Below, piece by piece: positions 37,223 through 46,642 of a stretch of 64,000 bases of DNA. Each line of letters opens with the position of its first letter. Position 1 is the stretch's first letter. The position numbers and the translations under genes are program-made. The notes below the pieces were generated by a model. The model did no database searches, had not been told where the DNA came from, and worked only from the letters and a program-made list of their open reading frames with translations. Source of the DNA: Johnsonella ignava ATCC 51276 (GTDB lineage Bacteria > Bacillota > Clostridia > Lachnospirales > Lachnospiraceae); NCBI RefSeq assembly GCF_000235445.1, contig NZ_JH378830.1, positions 314,933-378,932 on the forward strand. Direction: 5' to 3'.

Positions 37223-38407
37223 ATGGAAAAATTTCCGGCTTTTTGTACTACACTAATAGGTTCAATGCCAAGAAGCCCTGAACTGCTTGAACTTAAAAAG
37301 CAGTCGGTTTATGATGAAAATAAAAAGGCTGAATATATGGCTAAGGCATTTGAAGAAACAAAACGAATCGTTGAACTTCAAAAAAACGCAGGAATTGATG
37401 TTCCGGTTTGCGGAGAACTGTTAAGAGACAATTTTGTAAGCTTTGTTGCAGAGAAAGTAGATGGTATAAGTCTTATGAGTATGGATGAAATACTTGAAAT
37501 AACTGCAAATTCGGATGAATTTAAAGAAAGCTTAAATCAAATGGATGCTTCGGATAATTCTATGAGCAATCCTATATGTACAGGACGAATTGATACAGAT
37601 GCCCGTTTAGTTGATGAAGAAGTTGATATGATGAAAGAGTTTTCAGGCAATGACAGGTATAAAATTACAATTCCCAGTCCATATATTCTAACACGTTCCA
37701 TGTGGTTAAAGGAAGTTTCTCAAAGTGCCTACTCAGACAGAAAGGAACTGGGAGCTGATGTTGTAAAGCTGCTTTTAAATGAAGTGGAGCATTTGATAGC
37801 TTCCGGAGTTAAGGTAATACAGATTGATGAACCTATTGTATCAGAGGTCGTATTTCAGAAACCGGGAGGAGACAACTCATTCTACTGAGGCGCCTTGTCT
37901 GAGAAGGTCAAGATTGACCAAGAGCTGAAATTTGCAAGCAATCTCTTAAAACCGATTCTTGCAAAAATAAAAGAACATGAAGATGTAATCAGTGCAATGC
38001 ATGTATGCAGAGGAAATTGGACAACTGATGAAAGCGTGTTATTATCAGGAGCCTATGATAAGCTTTCAAAATTTTTCAGCGGACTTAAGGTAGATATGCT
38101 GGCACTTGAGTTTTCTACGCCAAGAGCAGGTGAAGTAAGTGAATTATTCCATAATAATCTGTTGGCAAAAAAAATTATTTTAGGATATGGTGTTATAAAT
38201 CCTCGAACACAGACAGTTGAAGATGTTGATGAAATTGTTGCAAGGGTTGAAAAGGTACTTGAATTTTTGCCGCCTGAAAGGATTTGGCTTAATTCAGACT
38301 GCGGATTTGCTACTTTTTGTAACAGACCTTTAAATTCCTATGAAATAATTGAAGCAAAATTAAGAAATATGGCTAAAGCAGCTGAAATACTTAGAGGAAG
38401 ATTATGA
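37223..38407 (+). CDS. MetE-like zinc methyltransferase, putative selenoprotein (UGA = Sec222)
   Basis: 394-aa cobalamin-independent methionine synthase-like protein (COG0620) if the in-frame UGA at 37886-37888 is read as selenocysteine. Both halves are in the same frame. The first has LIGSMPRSPELLEL and VIQIDEP; the second has the complete zinc site: His260 and Cys262 in MHVCRGNW, Glu296 in LALEFSTP, and Cys360 in NSDCGFATF. Homologues, as I recall them, carry Cys at the UGA position. The second half has no ribosome site of its own. A SECIS-like hairpin follows the UGA. AAGGAG precedes ATG 37223. The stop overlaps the next gene (ATGA). Substrate unknown; methyl transfer to or from a sulfur or selenium compound is inferred. 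Confidence 0.75.
37906..37919 (+). promoter_or_regulatory. SECIS-like hairpin downstream of the in-frame UGA
   Basis: GGTCA (37906-37910) pairs with TGACC (37915-37919) around an AGAT loop. The loop begins 22 nt after the UGA and has G at its second position. Both fit the loose bacterial SECIS rules. CTT/AAG pairs (37894-37896 / 37920-37922) could extend the stem across a bulge. Confidence 0.55.
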
Positions 38408-39663
38408 TAAATTTTGATCAGGCTTCCAGTTCATTTCCTAAGGCACCGAATCTGCCTGAAGCGGTTGCCGAATTTATAAGAACGGGAGCGAGTAATATTA
38501 ACAGGGGAAGCCTCAATATATCCTATGAGGCTTCTCAACTTGTATATAAAACCAGGGAATACCTGCTTGATTATTTCGGTGCCAAGAATAAGCAGGTCGT
38601 TTTTACAAAAAATGTTACTGAAAGCCTTAATTTAATTTTAAAGGGATATTTAAAAAATGGAGACCATATAATAATATCAGGGCTTGAGCATAATGCAGTG
38701 ATGCGTCCTTTAAAAGCTTTGGAAAAAAGTAATATAAGCTATTCAATCATTCCCTCTGATGAGCAGGGAAGTATAAATGCAGATTGTATCCCGGCTTTAA
38801 TAAAACCGGATACAAAGGCTATTTTAACGACTGCCGCAAGCAATGTGGCAGGGAATATTTTACCTCTCAGGCAAATAGGGAAAGTAGCAAGATTAAATCA
38901 TATCCCTTATTTTGTAGATGCTGCCCAACTTGCAGGATTTTTACCTTTAAATATGGATGTACTGGGTATAGATTTATTGGCAATTACAGGTCATAAAAGC
39001 CTGCTTGGACCGCATGGCATAGGAGCAGTTATACTGTCTGATGAGATAGGCAAAAAAATAGAACCTCTTATTTACGGGGGGACAGGTTCAGTATCGGATA
39101 AATTTGACATGCCTGAAAGTTTACCTGATAAATTTGAAGCGGGGACACAAAACCTTATAGGAATTGCAGGGCTTTTGGCTTCAATGAGGTGGCTTAAAGA
39201 AAATCATATTCAGGTATTAAAAAATGAAATTGCTCTTACTAACAGATTTATAACGGGAATTAATGAGTTATCACTAAAATATCCTATAAAGCTTATAGGG
39301 CTTAATTTAGAACAAAGCGGTTATCTAATCGATATAGAAGAAGTAGAATGTGGATTAAATTTTGAGAATTTAAAGAAAAACTATCATTTACTTGAAGATA
39401 GAGAGCTTTTAATAGAAAAAATCCATCGTACCCCGGTTGTATCTGTTTACTCTGATGAAATTGACATAGCAAGCCTTTCATTTTATCTTGAAAGTGAGGG
39501 CAAGATTGCTACCAGGGTAGGTATGCAGTGTTCTCCTCTTGCTCATACTTCACTTAAGACGTTTCCAAAAGGAACTTTAAGATTTAGTTTCGGTTATAAT
39601 GAAACTATTAAAGATGTTGACTATTGCTTAAAGCTGATTAAAGAATTTTTTTCTGAAGAGTAA
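38404..39663 (+). CDS. Class V aminotransferase (cysteine desulfurase / selenocysteine lyase type)
   Basis: 419-aa PLP enzyme of the cysteine desulfurase family (TIGR01977-like). The PLP Lys198 is in ITGHKSLLGPHG. The persulfide/selenide Cys376 is in VGMQCSPLAH. NRGSLNISYEAS and the VDAAQ pyridine-binding Asp are present. It would release S or Se from (seleno)cysteine. The 4-bp overlap with the selenoprotein candidate, and flanking YedF and DUF3343 genes, favour a role in selenium handling. Desulfurase and lyase activity cannot be separated by sequence. Confidence 0.85.
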   Translation: MINFDQASSSFPKAPNLPEAVAEFIRTGASNINRGSLNISYEASQLVYKTREYLLDYFGAKNKQVVFTKNVTESLNLILKGYLKNGDHIIISGLEHNAVMRPLKALEKSNISYSIIPSDEQGSINADCIPALIKPDTKAILTTAASNVAGNILPLRQIGKVARLNHIPYFVDAAQLAGFLPLNMDVLGIDLLAITGHKSLLGPHGIGAVILSDEIGKKIEPLIYGGTGSVSDKFDMPESLPDKFEAGTQNLIGIAGLLASMRWLKENHIQVLKNEIALTNRFITGINELSLKYPIKLIGLNLEQSGYLIDIEEVECGLNFENLKKNYHLLEDRELLIEKIHRTPVVSVYSDEIDIASLSFYLESEGKIATRVGMQCSPLAHTSLKTFPKGTLRFSFGYNETIKDVDYCLKLIKEFFSEE

Positions 39664-39706
39664 AATAAGCAGAATTAATAAAACAGCATTATTACGGGAG
39701 GGAAAG

Positions 39707-39949
39707 GTGCAGGAAAAAACAAGGTTTGATTTAGTTTTATTTGATTCGCCTCATCATGCAATTTCATTTGAACAAAAAGCCAAGGCGATGAATCTGGGCG
39801 GCAGGCTGATACCTGTCCCCCGCATACTATCATTATCATGCGGTATGTGTTATCGTTCTCATATAAAAGACAGAGGACTTCTTAAATCTTTTATAAATAA
39901 TGAAGATGTGAAATTTCAAAAGATTGTTGAGAATTTTGAAATGATGTAG
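39707..39949 (+). CDS. DUF3343 protein, putative Se/S carrier-like
   Basis: 80-aa protein of the DUF3343 family, proposed in comparative-genomic work to be a selenium/sulfur carrier. The conserved Cys pair is in LSLSCGMCYRS, preceded by GGRLIPVPR. The GTG start follows GGGAGGG. It closes the cluster begun by yedF, 43 bp after the aminotransferase. Confidence 0.85.
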   Translation: MQEKTRFDLVLFDSPHHAISFEQKAKAMNLGGRLIPVPRILSLSCGMCYRSHIKDRGLLKSFINNEDVKFQKIVENFEMM

Positions 39950-40009
39950 GCGAAGTTATTAACAGGTATTTATTTGACAGTAACCTTTATCTTATTAAAA
40001 TCTGAATTA

Positions 40010-40038
40010 TTGTATTTATTTTTATAAAATGGTATAAT
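40010..40038 (+). promoter_or_regulatory. Promoter of asd
   Basis: TTGTAT (40010-40015), 17-bp spacer, extended TGG-TATAAT (-10 at 40033-40038). It is about 30 bp before the asd ATG. Confidence 0.75.
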
Positions 40039-40070
40039 CCTTCTTTAAAAATCAGGAAGGATAATAGAAT

Positions 40071-41186
40071 ATGAATATTAATATAAGTGAGCTTGATGCA
40101 AAGCTTAAATCAAATAAATTAAAAGTAGGTGTACTTGGTGCGACGGGTATGGTAGGACAGAGGTTTCTTTCACTTCTTGCCGGTCATCCGTGGTATGAGG
40201 TATCCGTGGTTGCTGCAAGTTCCAGAAGTGAGGGAAAGACTTATGAGGAAGCGGTAGGAAACAGATGGAAAATGCCTGTACCCGTACCACATAGTATTAA
40301 AAACCTTAAGGTGATGAATGTAAATAAAATAGAAGAAGTTGCAGGAATGGCAGATTTTGTTTTTTCTGCAGTTGATATGACAAAGGATGAGATAAGGGAT
40401 ATTGAGGAGGCATATGCAAGGACTGAAACCCCTGTAGTTTCAAACAATTCAGCACACAGATGGACGAAAGATGTTCCGATGGTAATACCTGAAGTAAATC
40501 CTGAGCATTTTGAAGTGATTAAATTACAGAAAAAAAGACTTGGAACAAATAAGGGTTTTATAGCGGTAAAGCCGAATTGTTCAGTACAGAGTTATGTTCC
40601 GGTGCTTGCCGCATGGAAAGAATTTGAGCCGTATGAGGTGGTGGTTACTACCTACCAGGCTATATCAGGTGCGGGTAAGACTTTTGAAGAATGGCCGGAA
40701 ATGATTGAAAATATAATTCCCTATATCGGAGGTGAGGAGGAAAAGAGTGAGAAAGAACCGCTTAGGATATTCGGCAAGGTTGAAAAAGAGGGTATAGTGC
40801 CTGCAAAACTTCCTGTAATAAGTTGTCAGTGTGTAAGGGTTCCCGTGCTTAACGGGCATACTGCCGCAGTTTTTGTAAAGCTTAGAAAAAAAGCTGATAA
40901 GAAACTGCTTATAAAAAAACTTGCAGAGTATAAGGGAGCCGCTCAGGAGTTAAAATTACCTTCAGCTCCTAATGAATTTATAAAGTATATGGAAGATAAT
41001 GACAGACCGCAGGTAAAGCTTGATGTAGATTTTGAAAAGGGAATGGGTGTAACTGTGGGCAGACTTCGTGAAGATGCTGTATATGACTGGAAGTTTATAG
41101 GACTTTCACACAATACATTAAGAGGAGCCGCAGGAGGAGCATTATTATGTGCTGAACTGCTTACCGCACAGGGGTATATATATTAA
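40071..41186 (+). CDS. asd: Aspartate-semialdehyde dehydrogenase
   Basis: 371-aa NADP-dependent enzyme of the aspartate pathway (lysine, threonine, methionine, diaminopimelate). The Rossmann motif is VGVLGATGMVGQRFL, the catalytic Cys is in VKPNCSVQSY, and the catalytic His lies in NGHTAAVFVK. Length and motifs match the archaeal/fungal-type Asd (TIGR00978) rather than the E. coli type, as in many Clostridia. It has its own promoter and no neighbours of the same pathway. Confidence 0.93.
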   Translation: MNINISELDAKLKSNKLKVGVLGATGMVGQRFLSLLAGHPWYEVSVVAASSRSEGKTYEEAVGNRWKMPVPVPHSIKNLKVMNVNKIEEVAGMADFVFSAVDMTKDEIRDIEEAYARTETPVVSNNSAHRWTKDVPMVIPEVNPEHFEVIKLQKKRLGTNKGFIAVKPNCSVQSYVPVLAAWKEFEPYEVVVTTYQAISGAGKTFEEWPEMIENIIPYIGGEEEKSEKEPLRIFGKVEKEGIVPAKLPVISCQCVRVPVLNGHTAAVFVKLRKKADKKLLIKKLAEYKGAAQELKLPSAPNEFIKYMEDNDRPQVKLDVDFEKGMGVTVGRLREDAVYDWKFIGLSHNTLRGAAGGALLCAELLTAQGYIY

Positions 41187-41339
41187 AATTACAGTATGGA
41201 AATTTAAGGAAAATATACTGTTTTACTAAATATTGAAAAGTAGTATTATATATATTAAAATATATAAGCCTTAGGCAGGTATATAAGTAATTTAACAAAG
41301 TAAAATCATATATGGTATTTGTATGAAAGGCAGTTTTAT

Positions 41340-43439
41340 ATGAAAAACCTATATATAGCTGAAAAACCAAGTGTTGCACAGGAGTTTGCAAAGGCACTTA
41401 AAATAAAGGCTTCAAGGAAAAAAGGCTGTATTGAATCACAGGATAGCATAGTTACATGGTGTGTCGGGCATCTTGTAACCATGAGCTATCCGGAAAAATA
41501 TGATCCGATATATAAAAGATGGAGCCTTAACACTCTACCTTTTTTACCCAAAGTCTTTAAATATGAAGTTATTGAAAATGTAAAAGAGCAGTTTGATATT
41601 GTAAGTACACTTCTTAACAGAGCCGATGTTTCAACTATTTATATATGTACCGACTCCGGACGGGAAGGTGAGTATATTTACCGTCTTGTTGACGAGATGG
41701 CAAATGTGGCAGGGAAAAAAAGAAAAAGAGTCTGGATAGATTCACAGACTGAAGAGGAGATATTAAGGGGCATAAGTGAGGCAAAGGATTGGTCTGAGTA
41801 TGATAATCTTAGCAGCAGTGCATATCTTAGAGCAAAAGAAGACTATCTGATGGGAATAAACTTTTCAAGACTTCTTACACTTAAATATGGTAATACAATA
41901 GCCGGATTCTTAAAAAAGGATAGGGCTGTCTTAAGTGTCGGCAGGGTTATGACATGTGTGATAGGTATGGTGATAAGACGTGAAAGAGAGATAAGAGACT
42001 TTCTAAAAATTCCTTTTTACAAAGTTATAGCCGTTCTTAGTAAAGAAGAATTTAACTTTCCGGCTGAATGGCGTGTTGATGCAGATTCGGCATATTTTGG
42101 TTCACCTCTGCTTTATAAGGAAAACGGGTTCAAAAAAAAGGAAGATGCACAAAAGCTTATAGATTCTATAATACCTGCAAATATGCAGGTATTTAAATCT
42201 GAAAAGAAAAAGGAAATTAAAAACCCTCCGCTCTTATATAATCTTGCCGAGATTCAGAATGAATGCTCAAAAAAATTTAAAATAAGTCCTGATGAAACGC
42301 TTAAGGCTGTGCAGTCTATGTATGAAAAAAAGCTTGTAACCTATCCCAGAACAGATGCAAGGGTACTTTCAAGTGCGGCAGCAAAAGAAATTCATAAAAA
42401 CATAACGGGGCTTAAGGGGATTGATTTATATAAGGATTTTGCACAGGAAATTATAGCATCGGGAAAATATAAAAATATAGAAAAGACAAAATATGTAAAT
42501 GACAGTCGTATAAATGATCATTATGCAATAATACCTACCGGTCAGACCGGTGCATATAATACACTTTCGCCAATTGGTAAAAAAATATATGATCTTATAT
42601 GCAGAAGATTCCTGGCTATATTTTATCCAAGTGCATTGTATGAAAGATATAATCTTGAATTTATTGCAAATGCTAAAAAAAATACCGACTTAAAAAGCCC
42701 TGTTTTGACATGTGAGGACTTAAAGAAAGAACATTTTGTCTCATCATTTAAGCTTTTAAAAAGTGAAGGATATCTTAAACTATATAATTCAAATACTGAT
42801 ACACCGGCAAATTCAGATAGCGGTTTAGGTAAGGATTTTGTTTCAGATAAGAAAAGTGATATAAATATTGAGGATGATATTGATAAAAACATACAGAAAC
42901 TTATAGAAATTCCGGCTTTCAGACAGATGATTTCAAAGCTTAAAAATGGGGATATAGTAAATATAGGAGGTTTTGATATAAAGGAGGGTGAAACTTCACC
43001 GCCTAAAAGATACACCTCCGGGTCTATGATACTGGCTATGGAAAATGCAGGGCAGCTTATTGAAGATGAGGAACTTAGAAGCCTTATAAAAGGATCGGGG
43101 ATAGGGACTTCAGCTACAAGGGCTGAGATACTTAAAAAATTATTTACAATAAAATACCTTATGCTTAATAATAAAACACAGGTAATAACTCCTACACTTT
43201 TAGGAGAACTTGTATATGAGGCTGTAAATGCCTCTATATCGCATCTTTTAAATCCGGAACTTACTGCCAGCTGGGAAAAGGGGCTTAATTGTGTTTCACA
43301 AGGTACAATAACCTCAGATGAGTATATGGAAAAGTTAGAAAACTTTGTTTCTGTGAGGACTGCCAATGTTATAAGACTTAACAATCAATATGTTTTAAAG
43401 CAGGCATATGACAGGATAGCAGGGTTTTATAAAAGTTAA
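41340..43439 (+). CDS. topB: DNA topoisomerase III
   Basis: 699-aa type IA topoisomerase that decatenates single-stranded DNA junctions. The N-terminal TOPRIM domain has IAEKPSVAQEFA and the acidic DSGREGEYIYR motif. The catalytic Tyr is in VTYPRTDARVLS. GIGTSATRAEILKKL lies in the core. There is no C-terminal zinc-finger domain, as usual for TopB of Firmicutes. GAAAGG precedes the ATG. Single-copy chromosomal context, with no sign of a plasmid or ICE around it. Confidence 0.94.
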   Translation: MKNLYIAEKPSVAQEFAKALKIKASRKKGCIESQDSIVTWCVGHLVTMSYPEKYDPIYKRWSLNTLPFLPKVFKYEVIENVKEQFDIVSTLLNRADVSTIYICTDSGREGEYIYRLVDEMANVAGKKRKRVWIDSQTEEEILRGISEAKDWSEYDNLSSSAYLRAKEDYLMGINFSRLLTLKYGNTIAGFLKKDRAVLSVGRVMTCVIGMVIRREREIRDFLKIPFYKVIAVLSKEEFNFPAEWRVDADSAYFGSPLLYKENGFKKKEDAQKLIDSIIPANMQVFKSEKKKEIKNPPLLYNLAEIQNECSKKFKISPDETLKAVQSMYEKKLVTYPRTDARVLSSAAAKEIHKNITGLKGIDLYKDFAQEIIASGKYKNIEKTKYVNDSRINDHYAIIPTGQTGAYNTLSPIGKKIYDLICRRFLAIFYPSALYERYNLEFIANAKKNTDLKSPVLTCEDLKKEHFVSSFKLLKSEGYLKLYNSNTDTPANSDSGLGKDFVSDKKSDINIEDDIDKNIQKLIEIPAFRQMISKLKNGDIVNIGGFDIKEGETSPPKRYTSGSMILAMENAGQLIEDEELRSLIKGSGIGTSATRAEILKKLFTIKYLMLNNKTQVITPTLLGELVYEAVNASISHLLNPELTASWEKGLNCVSQGTITSDEYMEKLENFVSVRTANVIRLNNQYVLKQAYDRIAGFYKS

Positions 43440-43526
43440 ATTATATACAATGTATCTTAAATAAACTTAAAGATACACGGATTATTAAATCCTATAAATA
43501 AAAACTAATTGGAGAATTAGACTAAT

Positions 43527-44225
43527 ATGAACATCAGCGTTACAAAAAATGATATAAAGACAAGTGAATTGTTTGACCTGGGAAAAACAATTGCAGAGCC
43601 TCTTTTAAAAAGGTATGAGTATCCGTGGGAAGCACTTGGCGGAATAAAGGAATTTATAGAATTCATAGGAGGAGCTTTATCCCCTGACGATTACAATATG
43701 ATAGGCGATAATATATGGATACATAAATCTGTCGCAATACCGCCTTCAGTATGCCTTGCCGGTCCTATGATAATATGCAGCAATACTGAAGTAAGACATG
43801 GTGCATTTTTCAGAGGAAATGTTATAATAGGTGAGGGAGCAGTTGCAGGAAATTCATGTGAATTTAAAAATTCAATAATATTTGACAATGCACAGATACC
43901 TCATTTTAATTATATAGGTGATTCAATAATAGGCTTTAAAAGCCATATGGGGGCCTCATCAATTACAAGCAATTTAAAGAGTGATAAAAGCCTTGTAAAA
44001 GTGCATCTGGGAAATGAAGACATAGATACCGGTATTAAAAAATTCGGGGCTATGGTAGGCGATTTTGTAGAAGTAGGTTGCGGTTCCATCCTAAACCCTG
44101 GAACGATAATAGGAAAACATTCAAATATATATCCTCTTTCAAGTGTAAGGGGTTGTGTAAAGTCAAATTCGATCTATAAAAGCAAGGACGAAATAGTAGA
44201 AAAAATAATTATTAAACTTAAATAA
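43527..44225 (+). CDS. Left-handed beta-helix acyltransferase-like protein
   Basis: 232-aa protein with hexapeptide repeats (IWIHKSVAIPPSV, VRHGAFFRGNVIIGEGAVAGNSCEFKNSII) like the C-terminal half of GlmU. No nucleotidyltransferase domain is present. Clostridial relatives are often called UDP-GlcNAc pyrophosphorylase, but only the acyltransferase-like helix is seen. The substrate is unknown. The ribosome site GGAG (43511-43514) sits exactly in the loop of a 6-bp hairpin. Confidence 0.8.
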   Translation: MNISVTKNDIKTSELFDLGKTIAEPLLKRYEYPWEALGGIKEFIEFIGGALSPDDYNMIGDNIWIHKSVAIPPSVCLAGPMIICSNTEVRHGAFFRGNVIIGEGAVAGNSCEFKNSIIFDNAQIPHFNYIGDSIIGFKSHMGASSITSNLKSDKSLVKVHLGNEDIDTGIKKFGAMVGDFVEVGCGSILNPGTIIGKHSNIYPLSSVRGCVKSNSIYKSKDEIVEKIIIKLK

Positions 44226-44304
44226 TTTTACGGTTATTAAATGATAACGGATCATAACAATATAAATTTAAGTTTATGCTTATAAAAATACTTGGAGACA
44301 GGTT

Positions 44305-44862
44305 ATGAATATCAAACTAAATAAGACACAACCGCTGTTTATAAAAATCCTTGATTTTATGGTACATATATCACTGGCTATATGCACGGCTTGGTTTATA
44401 GCATATTCATTTGCTTACAAAGTTACAAATACAGGTCAGTCCATGTTGCCGCTTATAGGTGTCAATGAGGGAGTTTTAGTAAATAGACTGGCTTATGTTT
44501 TTGATAAACCTGAACGTTTTGATATAATTGCATTTAAATCTTCAGAAAATGATGTGAATGTAAAACGTATTATAGGTCTGCCGGGCGAAACGGTGGTTAT
44601 ACTGGAAGGTATTGTCTATATAAACGGAAATCCCCTCGACACATCGGATGTTACCGGCAAGGATCTTGAAAAGGCGGCACTGGAAGGTATTGCTTCAGCT
44701 CCTGTAATACTTAAGGACGATGAGTATTTTGTACTCGGAGATAATCGTGAATCAAGTGAGGATTCAAGATTTTCAAAAATAGGCAATGTAAAAAGAAAAC
44801 TTATAATAGGGAAATTGTGGCTGAGGATAATACCGCTTAAAAGAATTGGCTATTTGTATTAA
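44305..44862 (+). CDS. lepB: Signal peptidase I
   Basis: 185-aa membrane protease that removes signal peptides. A single N-terminal membrane span (about residues 18-40) is followed by the catalytic Ser46 in GQSMLPL and Lys87 in VKRIIGLPGE. The C-terminal box GDNRESSEDSRF is complete. Length fits the Gram-positive SipS type. Confidence 0.94.
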   Translation: MNIKLNKTQPLFIKILDFMVHISLAICTAWFIAYSFAYKVTNTGQSMLPLIGVNEGVLVNRLAYVFDKPERFDIIAFKSSENDVNVKRIIGLPGETVVILEGIVYINGNPLDTSDVTGKDLEKAALEGIASAPVILKDDEYFVLGDNRESSEDSRFSKIGNVKRKLIIGKLWLRIIPLKRIGYLY

Positions 44863-44907
44863 AATTATTTTTTTAATTATTTTTTAAAATTTAAGAGGTT
44901 TAATTTT

Positions 44908-45543
44908 ATGAAGGATTATATAACACAATTAATTCAAAGATACCCGGATTTGTCATCTATTGAGACCGATATAAGAGAAGCATACAGTATTATAAAAAAT
45001 TCATATGAAAAAGGCGGAAAGCTTTTGATAGGCGGTAACGGTGGAAGCTGTGCCGATTCGGAGCATATAGTTGGAGAGCTTATGAAAGGCTTTGTAAAAA
45101 AACGCACACTTGATGAGGCTTATAAAAAAAGACTTGAAGAAATTGACACTGTTGCAGGTAAAAAACTTGCCGAATCTCTTCAGCTTTCACTGCCTGCCAT
45201 AGCTATAACAGGGCATCAGGGACTCTCAAGTGCCTTCGCAAATGATGTGGATGCAGATATGACTTATGCACAGCAGGTAAATGGATATGGAAAAGAAGGG
45301 GATGTACTTATAGCGATATCAACTTCAGGAAATGCACTTAATCTTTATTATGCTGCAGTTACTGCCAGGGCTAAAGGTATGAAGGTAATTGCGTTGTCGG
45401 GAAAAACAGGAGGAAAACTTGCCTGCATTTGTGATAAAAGTATAATAGTTCCAAATAATGAAACTTACATGATCCAGGAACTGCATCTGCCTATATATCA
45501 TGCACTTTGTCTGCAGCTTGAAGAATTTTTTTTCAGCGAATAA
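44908..45543 (+). CDS. SIS-domain sugar isomerase, GmhA-like
   Basis: 211-aa sugar isomerase-fold protein close to sedoheptulose-7-phosphate isomerase (GmhA). The phosphosugar site motif is GGNGGSCADSEHIVGELMKGF, with STSGNALNLY and a catalytic His near HLPIYHAL. It contains an insertion (about residues 70-90) not in minimal GmhA. It lies 19 bp before a CDP-glucose dehydratase, so the two likely make an activated deoxy- or heptose-type sugar for surface glycans. Confidence 0.85.
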   Translation: MKDYITQLIQRYPDLSSIETDIREAYSIIKNSYEKGGKLLIGGNGGSCADSEHIVGELMKGFVKKRTLDEAYKKRLEEIDTVAGKKLAESLQLSLPAIAITGHQGLSSAFANDVDADMTYAQQVNGYGKEGDVLIAISTSGNALNLYYAAVTARAKGMKVIALSGKTGGKLACICDKSIIVPNNETYMIQELHLPIYHALCLQLEEFFFSE

Positions 45544-45562
45544 TATATTTTGAAAGGCTTTT

Positions 45563-46630
45563 ATGATAAAGAAAAAAGAAATTCTTGATTTTTACAAAAA
45601 CAGAAAAGTTTTAGTTACAGGAAGCACCGGATTTAAAGGAGCATGGCTATGTCTTATGCTTTATATGGCAGGTGCCGAGGTTTACGGCTATTCACTAAAA
45701 CCTGATGATACACAGCTGTTATTTGGAAAAATAGGACTTGAAGATAAAATTCATCAGTTTTATGCAGATATAAGAGATTTTGACAAGTTGTCAGCGGCTC
45801 TTAATGAGTGCAAGCCCGAATTTGTATTTCATCTTGCCGCCCAGCCCCTTGTAGTGGAATCGTATATACATCCCAGGTATACATTTGATACAAATATTAT
45901 GGGAACTGTCAATATACTTGAATGTATAAGGCGTTCAGAACTTGAAGTTTCGTTTTTAAATGTTACTACTGACAAGGTTTATGACAATGAGGAAAAGGAT
46001 AAGCAATATAAGGAAAATGACAGGCTTGACGGTTATGATCCGTATTCAAATTCAAAATCCTGTTCTGAGCTTGTAACTCACAGCTATAAAAGATCATTTT
46101 TTTATGATGGCGGCTGCTTTTTAAGTACGGCAAGGGCAGGCAATGTTATAGGCGGCGGCGATTATGCCAAAAACCGTATAATACCTGATTGTGTAAAAGC
46201 GGCTTTAGGTGATAAAAATATAGTTATAAGAAATCCTTATTCGGTAAGACCCTATCAGCATGTAATTGAACCGCTGTATACATATCTTATGATCGCTGCA
46301 AATCAATATAAAAATGCTGATATTTCAGGGAATTACAATATAGGTCCTGATGCAGATGATTGTCAAACCACATTGAAGCTTGTGGAAATATTTTGTCAGG
46401 CATGGGGGGGAGGTATGAAGTATACAGTTTCAGAAAGTACAGGTCCGCATGAGGCGGGTTTTTTAAAACTTGACTGCAGCCATCTGAAAAATGTATTTGG
46501 CTGGAAACCGGTATATAGCATAAAAGAAGCTGTTTACAAAACGGTTGAGTGGAATAAAAGGATTCTTGGCGGTGAATCGGCATCAGAAGTATGTATGTCG
46601 CAGATAGATGATTTTTATAAGATTTTATAA
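45563..46630 (+). CDS. rfbG: CDP-glucose 4,6-dehydratase
   Basis: 355-aa NAD-dependent extended SDR. The N-terminal motif VLVTGSTGFKGAWL is characteristic of RfbG, with the active-site Thr-Asp-Lys in TTDKVYDN and the YxxxK pair in YDPYSNSKS. It converts CDP-glucose to CDP-4-keto-6-deoxyglucose, the entry to 3,6-dideoxyhexoses. Partner genes rfbF and rfbH are not in the window, so the end product is unknown. Confidence 0.9.
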   Translation: MIKKKEILDFYKNRKVLVTGSTGFKGAWLCLMLYMAGAEVYGYSLKPDDTQLLFGKIGLEDKIHQFYADIRDFDKLSAALNECKPEFVFHLAAQPLVVESYIHPRYTFDTNIMGTVNILECIRRSELEVSFLNVTTDKVYDNEEKDKQYKENDRLDGYDPYSNSKSCSELVTHSYKRSFFYDGGCFLSTARAGNVIGGGDYAKNRIIPDCVKAALGDKNIVIRNPYSVRPYQHVIEPLYTYLMIAANQYKNADISGNYNIGPDADDCQTTLKLVEIFCQAWGGGMKYTVSESTGPHEAGFLKLDCSHLKNVFGWKPVYSIKEAVYKTVEWNKRILGGESASEVCMSQIDDFYKIL

Positions 46631-46642
46631 AGGGGGCGGTAA

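Noticed and set aside
37886..37897. Two separate genes, the second starting at TTG 37895
   Set aside because: No ribosome site near the TTG, same frame on both sides, and each half alone lacks part of a single conserved fold. A plain nonsense mutation remains possible but does not explain the selenium-type neighbours or the hairpin.
42623..43384. 253-aa ORF on the - strand inside topB
   Set aside because: Shadow of a well-supported topB frame; composition is that of a reverse-complement artefact.
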